From assembly GCA_946122785.1 (NCBI GenBank), contig CAMGYJ010000005.1, forward strand, positions 38,802,002 to 38,866,001: 64,000 nt of DNA, read 5' to 3'. The translations under genes and the position numbers were made by a program. This stretch comes from Linum tenue (Eukaryota; Streptophyta; Magnoliopsida; Malpighiales; Linaceae). The notes beneath the pieces are model-generated. The model was given only the letters and a program-made list of their open reading frames with translations. It searched no databases and was not told the DNA's origin. Below are positions 56,441 to 64,000 of this stretch, piece by piece; position 1 is the first letter of the stretch, and each line of letters starts with the position of its first letter.

Positions 56441-58545
56441 ATGGCTCCGCGACGGAAGAATCACGAGGGCGATCTTCCACCAACTTCAGTGGAGGAAGAG
56501 CCAATGGTCAATGTAGAGACTGACCAGAGTGGCGGTTCAAACGGCGGTTCGAGCAACGACGCCGGAGGGGAAGTGCCAGCAGTGGCGCAAACTGCTAACC
56601 AGGGTGAGATAACACGCATGCTTCGCCAAGTCATGGCTGATAACCAACAGGTATAGCTTCACTTAGCCTCTTTGGATGGACGTCTTGATGGTCTTAGTTC
56701 TCGGATTGATAGATGTGTTAGCCAACTGGTTGAAGTCGTAGATAAAAAACAGAATGGATTTTGAAAGTAACAGACGTGATTTTAATGATTTTAGAGAGTT
56801 TTTGAATAGGCCAGTGCCGCAAACAAGGGCTTTGCCGTTAAGCGGCGAGAATCCGTTACACAACGACACTGGCACCAATAGCTTTCCGGTCAATGGCGGC
56901 CGAGATACTCAGCCGAGACAGGGCGTTTCACCGACATCGGTGGTGAACCCAACAAGTCCGTCGAGAGTAAATCCTGGCGAGACCAGCACTGCGGCTAACA
57001 CTCGTGTTGAGCCGCCACCAGTACACAATGTGGGTCCACAAAATATTCCGGAGGCCAGACCCTACGTGGCCCCGGTGAGCGGTGCTGGTGGTGGAAGAAC
57101 AATCAACAATGATCATGTTCCGCCACGCGGCTACCCACAAAACGTGCCTCCTCCTCCAAACGGGCTTGGCATGGATCCTGGTGGATTCGTACCACAAGGG
57201 GGCAACTCGGGGGGGCAAGACGTTAATGCTATTCGAGATCAAGTAGCACAGATGCTGGCGGATCAGTTTGGTTTAGGGATTAGACCAGCGATGCCGCCGG
57301 TGTATCGAAAACCATATCCGGATTGGGTTGATAGATACTACCCCTTTCCACGTGGTTTTCGCGTGCCTGATTTCATCACCTTCAGCGGGACTGGGGATCA
57401 GTCCACCGTCGAGCACGTTGGACGATTTACCGTTCAGTGTGGTGATGTAAGTGATTTCTTGAAGTTGCGTTTGTTTGGCAACTCGTTGACCGGTCCCGCA
57501 TTCGCGTGGTACGTCAATTTGCCATCAAACTCGGTTCAAACTTGGCAGCAAATGGAACAAATGTTCCATGCCCAGTTCTACCGGTCTGAGCCAGAAGTAA
57601 CAATGGCAGACTTGGCACGAATGCGCCAACAGCCAAGAGAAACAGTGGAACACTTCTTAACTAACTTAAAAAATGCAAGGAATCGCTGTTTTGTGAACTT
57701 GACAGAACGCGAGTTTGTTAAACTGGCCCAGGGTGGATTGAATTTTGAAATTCGTAAAAAGTTTCAAGATAGGGAGTTTTCTGATTTGTTTCAATTGATG
57801 TCCTGCGCTGTTAGATATGAATCTCTTCTCCATGAAGAAGAACATAAGAGAAGTGGCTCGCGCGGACAATATTTTCCTAATTTTGAAAACTATGGTGTGA
57901 ATAATGTCGGTAGCGATGTTAACGAGGTTGAAGTTGATTTGGCCGAGATTGTGCAGGGGAAGCCATATGTGTGTGCTTCTCTAGCCAAGGCCGATGGGGA
58001 ACCACAAGGTGGAAAGCCCAATCGTGCTCCGATTCAAACTAGGAAATATTCCTTTGATGTTTCAAAATCAGAACTGATTTTCGACCAGCTCTACAAAGAT
58101 GGTCAAATTAAGTTAACTGGGGGGGCATACTATCCCGCCAGCTGAAAAATTAAAAGGGAAACGATACTGTAAATGGCACAACAGTGCATCCCATTCAACT
58201 AACATGTGTGTTGTGTTTCGCAACGTTGTGCAGGATGCAATTGAGAAAGGTCGGTTCAAGGTACCGGAGCCGAGGAAGGAGGCCGTGATTGTTGATACTG
58301 GCCCGTTTCCCAACGGTGTGGGCGTCAATATGGTCAACGTTGTGGGGGGCAACATTGTCGAAGCTCTTTTGTACCACAAAGTCCTGGGTCATCAAAAAAT
58401 TAGGAGTATGGAAGGGGGACCATGCAACATCGCAGTTTCAAGCACAAAGGTGTTGGGTAAGGCGTGCTTGAACTCGTTGCCCGATATTGGGAGACCATCA
58501 ATGCTTGCATTAGGTGGTCCACCAAAATTTGAGTAAGCCACCTCA
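56441..58545 (+). pseudogene. Broken gag (and start of gag-pol linker)
   Basis: The start MAPRRKNHEGDL at 56441 is followed by a TAG at 56654. A frame change near 56745 leads into the long open part (to 58145). Its core matches the retrotransposon gag domain: FPRGFRVPDFITFSGTGD, LFGNSLTGPAFAWYVNLP, WQQMEQMFHAQFY and ARMRQQPRETVEHFLTNLKN. A second frame change at the G run near 58120 leads to YCKWHNSASHSTNMCVVFRN, the Cys/His segment typical of Tat gag ends, and then VPEPRKEAVIVDTGPFP. The gag is inactive through one nonsense and at least two frame changes. This is a plant transposon, not a virus. Confidence 0.85.
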
Positions 58546-59971
58546 AGAGAGGGTGGCGAAGGCCGAAATTACGGCCTTGCTAGAGGGGTTGCCGATCAAC
58601 GGCGAGGATGCGAGTAACAAGTTGGGAAAGGAAGCAGTGTTGCCGACATTGTAGAAGAAATCAACCTTGGCGCGAAGGAGGATCCACGTTCAACTTTCAT
58701 AGTGCCATCTTGCATGAATCTGACAGGTACGAGTTAACTCTGCTTCTGATTGGCTTCAAAGATTGTGTTACTTGTGAATGTCAGGAAATATTGCATGTGC
58801 ATGTTGCAGTCGTGGGAGCTAGACAATTTATTGATTTTTATCTTAGATTGTCAAATAAGTGAAGTATTGAGCTACATAGACACTAACAGCGTTGTACCAA
58901 CATGCTCATGGCCGTTGGAGTTTAGTTGGGGTTCTTTTTGGCTGCCTAGCTAACAAATTAATTAAAGCCAAAATTGTTTGGTTTAGCAAAAGTGAAAATA
59001 TAATGAAAAATGTATCTTGGCCCTTTTGGGCCAAACAATATTGCTGCCAATTTGGGATTCTACCGGCTCTGTTGGTGATAAAAAGAGGGAAGGGAACGGT
59101 GCCGATTAGTATAGAACATGGCAGGGTTGCGACAATAGTAAACAACAATGATAAAAAATAAAAAAATCAAAAGCAGGATTGTTTGGACGCAAAACAGCGT
59201 TGCGAATGCAAGGCCGCACAACCGGCCGCACTTAGTATTTAAAAAAAGATTATGCATGCAGCGTTGGTGGAGGAGAATAATAGCCGATTTTTTTTTTTTT
59301 TTTTTTTTTGCTAATGCATGCAGCACTGCCGCAGTCGCTAACAGCCCTGAAGAAGAAAAAAAAAATTAATAGAAGCAATCATGCAGCGTTGGTGGAGAAT
59401 AAAAAAAAAACAGATTGTCTCTCACCGCTGCCGCTGTGCTAACAGCCCTGATTAAAAAAAAAATTGGCAGGCAGAGCTGCCGCTGTTGCTAGCAGCGCTG
59501 ATGACCCAAATATAATAATAAAAAAAAGGGGTTGAGAGGGCGGCCAACAGCTCTGGCGGAAGAAATATTAAAAAATATATATATTTTAGGGCCGCTAACA
59601 GCCCTGATTGAAAAGAAAAAAAATATATATATATACTAATCATGCAGCGCTGCCCGCTGTTTCCACAGCCGTGAAAAAAAAAAAGAGGCAGTTGCAAGCT
59701 CGCCAACGCGGTTACATGGGCATGAAAATTAATTTGGCAATGTTGCAGGCCAGTTTTGGCCCCGCAATTTTGCATGGTTTAGCAACGTTGTTGCATGGGC
59801 ATGAAAATAAGGAGCAGTGGCCATCACTTGGATCAATTCGGCAATATTCTAGACCAAGTTGTTAGCCTGTGATTACGATGTTGTTCTCGTAGGTAGCAGG
59901 TGTTGTTTAGAAAGTTATTTTAGGTGTTGTGGACTATGTCAACAATTTGGTTCATAATTCTTATAAACCAA
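58546..59971 (+). other. Pol remnant and noncoding internal region
   Basis: Only the leader before reverse transcriptase is visible (58651-58700). After that, frames are closed. 59200-59700 alternates runs of A or T with GC-rich blocks such as GCAGCACTGCCGC and GCTAACAGCCCTGA, repeated at least five times. It may be 3' untranslated DNA of the element. Confidence 0.6.
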
Positions 59972-59987
59972 ATTGTGGGGGGGCATT
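59972..59987 (+). promoter_or_regulatory. Polypurine tract, Tat/Retand-type element
   Basis: ATTGTGGGGGGGCATT directly precedes the TG of the 3' LTR. Confidence 0.8.
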
Positions 59988-61119
59988 TGTTGACACCTAA
60001 AATTAATTTTTCCGGAATTAAATGCCACATTAATTAGTCTCGGCATTTAAGTCGATACCTCGCGTAAAAAAGGTATCGTTGGGAGTCGAGCGGCGTCGCG
60101 GAGAACTAAAACGGTACCGCAAGGAAGCTCAGCGGTGTCACGGTACTGCAAACGACACCGCTTACCGAAAAACAAAAGGGCCACGCGTGGGTATTGGAGA
60201 AGGAGTTTTCTATAATTAATTATTATTATTATTCCTTGTTGGATGGGAAGAAGCGGCACCGAGGGGAGTTAAACGGTGCCGCGGAGGGCTAAAACGCTGC
60301 CGCGGAATTAAAAACAGTACCGCGAGGAAGCCCAACGGTACCGCTATACTAGCAAACGACAGTGTTTAATAATAAACAGTGTAGCGGAAGAAAAAAAACA
60401 AACGGACTGGTTGGGAAAGAAAACGACACCGCAAGGCTGGAAGCGGAGTCGTTTAATATTAAAACGATGTCGCGGGTAGAATCAAGCGGTGCTGTTCAGT
60501 TAAAAACGACACCGTTTAAGGCATCAACAACGGCGCAGTATTACTAAGCGATGTCGTTTAGTTAAAAACCATACCCCAATGGTTTGGATTTTGGCGAGTG
60601 GCCCGGCAAGCTCAACGACACTGCAAGACAAGAAAAACGGTACCTTTTGGTAGAGAACAATATCGCAGGATGAAAAACGACATTGTTTGATGGGACCGGG
60701 ACGGAACAGTTCAAGGTCGGCATCGATTAGTGAAAAGCGATGCCGAGGAAAGATTAAACGACGCCGCAGGAGGTAACAACGATATCGTTTGATTAAAAAC
60801 GATATCGCAGTGGTTAAGAGCTCGGCCAAAGGTGGCCCGCCAAGCCCAACGACGGCGCAAGACTAGAGAACGACGTTGTTTGATGGACTAACAATGTCGT
60901 TGGTTAAACCGGGTCGGGGCAGTTGAGTTGGATTATAAAGCGGCATCGATTGGTGAAAGGCGTTGTCGTGGTATTGGTGAAACGTCATCGTTACATGGAC
61001 AAGGTTGTAAGTCGTTTCGCCAAGTTTCTGCAAACAAGAGCGGTTTCGAGGGCACGTGAATATCACGCAACAAGGAGGAAGTTACCTGCACGGTTGACAG
61101 GAATGAAGACGCGGGAGAC
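59988..61119 (+). repeat. Partial 3' LTR, interrupted at 61119
   Basis: It aligns with 54740-55867 including the phased array (about 60074-60995). It breaks at GCGGGAGAC, where the next element begins. The copies differ by scattered substitutions and small indels, more than the other LTR pairs here, so the insertion is older. Confidence 0.88.
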
Positions 61120-62470
61120 TGATAGGCCGATAATTATACATATTTTCGCCCCTATTCTGAAGCCGTTTGTGATGTGGAATCTCGTGTTTTAAGCCAATTT
61201 CACGCTAGGTTGTGTGTTTATGTCATATTTCAGGACCCGGCGTTGGAATCGAGGCGTAGAAACGAGTTCTGCGTCGAAAGGAGCAAAGTTACGAAGAAGG
61301 GGGCTGATGAGCCAAAAATACCCGGCCAAAGCCAGAAATACCCGACCGGGTATTTTCTGGCCATGTTCGGGTAATTTTCACTTCGGGCGTCCGTGAGAAG
61401 CAGAAGGGGGCCCGACAAATGGCTTAAACCCCCGGTCGGGGATTATGGTAAGTGACCGGGGATTTTTCCCCTGAACGAAACGGTGCGCTTCATTTATACC
61501 CGGTCGAAACCCAAAATACCCGACCGGGTATCGCGATCTGGCAGCTGATAAAAGGAAGAAGAAGGCCAACATTGAAGGGTTCCGAGTTTTTGAGAGAGAA
61601 ATCGATTCCTAGAGAGAGAAAGCGACGAACCAGAGTTCCCAAGTGACATAGCTTGATCTTCATCACCATTGGAGCCCGGCTTGAGCTTGGAGAAGTGCCG
61701 ATTAACCGTCCAGGAGCAGAAATCCGTCTTCACAGTATGATTTCCGCGTGTGAATCTGCTTTTGCTTCTTTCTCTATGGAGTAGTTTCCCCATTCATCTG
61801 GGTATGGGGAACCCTAGATTTGTATGCTAGGTCTGATTGCATGAACCCAAGTACAGAGTTTGTGAATTGATTATATTCGATTGAGGTTTCAATGATTGAA
61901 TGACTTGAATCCTGATCAAATTCCTGTTGTTTCTGCTTTGACCTAGAATGAGAATATCTGCCTAGGTTGATAGAGCATCCTTAATCGAAGGTGGCGAATT
62001 GGTGACTTTAGCCGAGGAGCCAATTCGCTATTCTGTACCGAATCCCATTCGGTAGTGGAGGTTTGGTTCGTTAGGGCCTCAATCTGTTTACTCCGGTGGA
62101 GGTTAGTCGCCCGCTAGAGACTTAGATTGAGAGTGTCTGAAGACCTTTAGTCGAGACTTCAGGCTATTTAAGAACCTTCCGCAGTATAACTTTCATAAAA
62201 ACTGAACTTGGTAAATTACAATCCGGCTTAACTGCAGTCTAGGGGGAACCATACCCGGGTGACCTCTCTTGACTTGAACAACCGTTAAACTTGCTTTGTG
62301 TTTTTGTTTGTTTGAATTTGCACTAAAAGTTCACTGCTAGATAACGAGATTTCAACGAGTAGTCATCACATCTAGGACCCGGGTTGACAACAAAACCCAA
62401 ACCCGCTATACTACGCTTTAGGAAGTGGTTACACTTGGTCATTTTCTAGAGTGACAGTAGGAGTGAGTCA
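61120..62470 (+). repeat. 5' LTR of Athila-like element
   Basis: 1351 bp, TG...GAGTGAGTCA. The GC-rich block at 61319-61530 has TACCCGACCGGGTA at 61339 and 61517 with half-sites 20-21 bp away. CTCTATGGAGTAGTTTCCCC and GGGAACCCTAG match the LTRs at 3282 and 5706. Confidence 0.9.
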
Positions 62471-62476
62471 AGTTTT

Positions 62477-62494
62477 TGGCGCCGTTGCCGGGGA
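62477..62494 (+). promoter_or_regulatory. Primer binding site, Athila-like element
   Basis: TGGCGCCGTTGCCGGGGA, tRNA-Asp type, 6 nt after the LTR. Identical to the site at 4630-4647. Confidence 0.88.
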
Positions 62495-62618
62495 CGGCTA
62501 GGTTGTTGAAGAAAAGTGATTTCTGTTACTTTAGCATTTTCATTTTCGCATTGAGTGTTTCTTCTTTCCCACTTGTGCCTTCACGGGTTTGCATTGCTTG
62601 ATTGTGTAAAGATAGTGC

Positions 62619-64000
62619 ATGACCCGTAGCCAGTCGGGAGGTTTACTGCCGTTTGATCCATAGATTGAACGCACCAGCCGCCAACTTAGGAGACAACAAC
62701 GAGCTAGACTGGCTACGGAAGAGCGCAGAGACGGCCAATTGAGCAGCGAGTCCGAGGACGAGTACGAGATGGAAGGCGATCACAACCCACCTCCGGAGAA
62801 CCAGTTCCTGGGGAACGACCCCAATCCCCAGGCAGCTGGGGTCCATCATCATCCACCAACACCGGGTCCCACCTTGGAGTATTACTACACTCCGCGGATT
62901 GCTGACATCCGCCCGGTCATCCTCTATCCGCCGATTCCATCAAACAACTTCGAGATCAAGCCATGCTGGATTCAACTCATTACTTCCTCTATCCAGTTCC
63001 ATGGCTTGAAGGATGAGGATGCCCGGGCATATCTTTCCCGTTTTCTGCAGCTGACAAACGGGTTCAAGCTGAACGGTGTTCCGGATGACGCAATCCGCCT
63101 TCACCTCTTCCCCCATTCTCTGGCGGGGAATTCTAAGAGGTGGTTGGAGACCCAGCCCCCATTGTCCATCACTTCTTGGGACGATCTGGCTGACAAGTTC
63201 GTGCACAGGTACTATCCGGCATCGAAGACCACTGAGATTCAGCGGGAGATCACTCACTTCCGCCAAGAGCCAGATGAGTCACTTCGTGATGCATGGGAGC
63301 GGTACATGGGATACTTCTGGCAGTGTCCCCATCATGGCTTCAGCGATGCATTCACAGTGGGGAACTTCTACAGCGCCCTCACTCTAGAAAGCCAGAGGGT
63401 GATCGAGTCTCTATGCCCAGGAGGGGATATTCTTACTAAGACTCCACCCGAGCTGAACAAGATGATTAGTACCTTGGCTACCCGCGATCATTCCTGGGGG
63501 CAGAGCAGCAGAGGCAGACATTCCCGGGACCGTGGTGTGCACGCTGTGGAGGCCAGGTCCGGGTTAGAGCAGCAGGTGGCAGAGTTGGTGCAGACATTGA
63601 AGCAGCCTAACAACCTCCTTCCGGGCCGAGGTGTAGCTACGCCTCCGGTAGCTCAGTGTCAGTGGTGTGAGAGCCCAAACCACCTGGTGGAGGATTGTCA
63701 GTCTATGAGGGAGTCCTCTACTCCCCAAGAGCAGGTGGACTTCATCGCCAATGCTCGGCGCCTGGACCCATGCAGCAATACCTACAATGAGGGATGGCGT
63801 CAGCATCCTAACTTTGCCTGGAGCAGCAACACCAACAAACCACCTGGTTTCCCAGCACCACCAGGTGGTTTTCAGCAGAGGCAGCCCTTCCAGGTTAGGC
63901 AGGGGCCCCCACCATAGCAGCAGCCCTACCAGCCTAGGCAGGGGCAGCCATTCCAGGAGCCCAGTGCCAGTATGCCCAGCCCCCAGCAGCCGCAGCTCCA
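62619..64000 (+). pseudogene. Gag of Athila-like element with two in-frame TAG codons, partial
   Basis: The start MTRSQSGGLLPFDP at 62619 fits the usual Athila gag opening. Codon 15 is TAG (62661-62663); the frame is then open to a second TAG at 63915-63917 and continues open to the window end. The gag domain is clear: IKPCWIQLITSSIQFHGL, DDAIRLHLFPHSLAGNSKRW, WDDLADKFVHRYYPASKT and ITHFRQEPDESLRDAWERY. A zinc-knuckle-like CQWCESPNHLVEDC follows at 63659-63700. The tail is rich in Gln and Pro. Both stops are single-base changes from likely CAG or GAG codons. It is inactive unless read through. Confidence 0.85.

Larger units (their letters stand above)
54740..61119 (+). mobile_element. Decayed Tat/Retand-type gypsy element, cut at right by an Athila-like insertion
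   Basis: The 5' LTR is 54740-56407, the primer site 56411-56428, a broken gag runs from 56441, the polypurine tract is at 59972-59987, and a partial 3' LTR is 59988-61119. Pol stops soon after a few residues of reverse transcriptase leader (58651-58700, EEINLGAKEDPRSTF), so nearly all of pol is deleted. 58800-59980 holds noncoding DNA with many A runs and GC-rich GCTAACAGCCCTGA-like repeats. The rest of the 3' LTR should lie beyond the Athila-like element, outside the window. Confidence 0.85.
61120..64000 (+). mobile_element. Athila-like LTR retrotransposon, left part
   Basis: It starts TGATAGGCCG within the LTR of the previous element. The LTR is 61120-62470, the primer site 62477-62494 and gag runs from 62619 to the window end. 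It has the same primer site and the same LTR plan as the non-autonomous elements at 3282 and 5706, so it is a candidate source of their enzymes. Its 3' end is outside the window. Confidence 0.88.

Overview
This is nuclear DNA of a flowering plant, most likely a eudicot. The evidence is intron-rich genes with GT-AG splice sites, two recognisable plant genes, and dense plant-type transposons. The species cannot be named from the sequence. Only two cellular genes look intact. One is a minus-strand four-exon gene at 20667-22027 encoding a chloroplast Ycf36/DUF1230 protein (CGLD27-like). The other is a plus-strand seven-exon gene at 36853-38711 encoding a WAT1-related/UMAMIT transporter closest to the UMAMIT9 type. 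Almost everything else is mobile DNA or its debris.

Layout. 1-3281: a decayed processed copy of the WD40 gene PRL1 (1090-1755), then intron-containing fragments of the same gene. 3282-14849: a non-autonomous LTR retrotransposon with an Athila-type primer site. A second, related element (5706-11299) has inserted into its open reading frame. Both have exact 5-bp target duplications. 14855-20666: more PRL1-fragment copies, a foldback repeat, a MITE and low-complexity repeats. 20667-22027: CGLD27-like gene. 22261-25224: a Mutator-like MITE and a hAT-like element. 25863-36600: an RNase H remnant, a hAT-like element with a solo LTR inside, and long AT-rich intergenic DNA. 36606-38711: transporter gene with its promoter. 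40846-45058: RNase H fragments and a truncated LINE. 45060-47250: microsatellite, MITE with telomere-like repeats, and a remarkable GGTCGACC array. 48188-54142: an internally deleted Tat-type gypsy element that keeps only the integrase end of pol but carries a three-exon antisense gene. 54740-61119: a second Tat/Retand-type gypsy element with a broken gag, whose 3' LTR is cut at 61119 by the insertion of an Athila-like element (61120 to beyond 64000).

The most unusual signal is shared by several LTRs. GC-rich dyad (palindromic) motifs recur every 20-22 bp, about two turns of the DNA helix. The motif differs between families: CGRYRYCG at 54824-55741, GGTCGACC at 46490-47246, TGCACGGCCGTGCA in the nested elements, and TACCCGACCGGGTA at 61319-61530. 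This looks like repeated evolution of helically phased binding sites for a dimeric protein in plant LTRs. A second signal is a small hairpin just downstream of the stop codon of the non-autonomous element ORF, whose stem shows a compensatory base-pair change between the two related elements.
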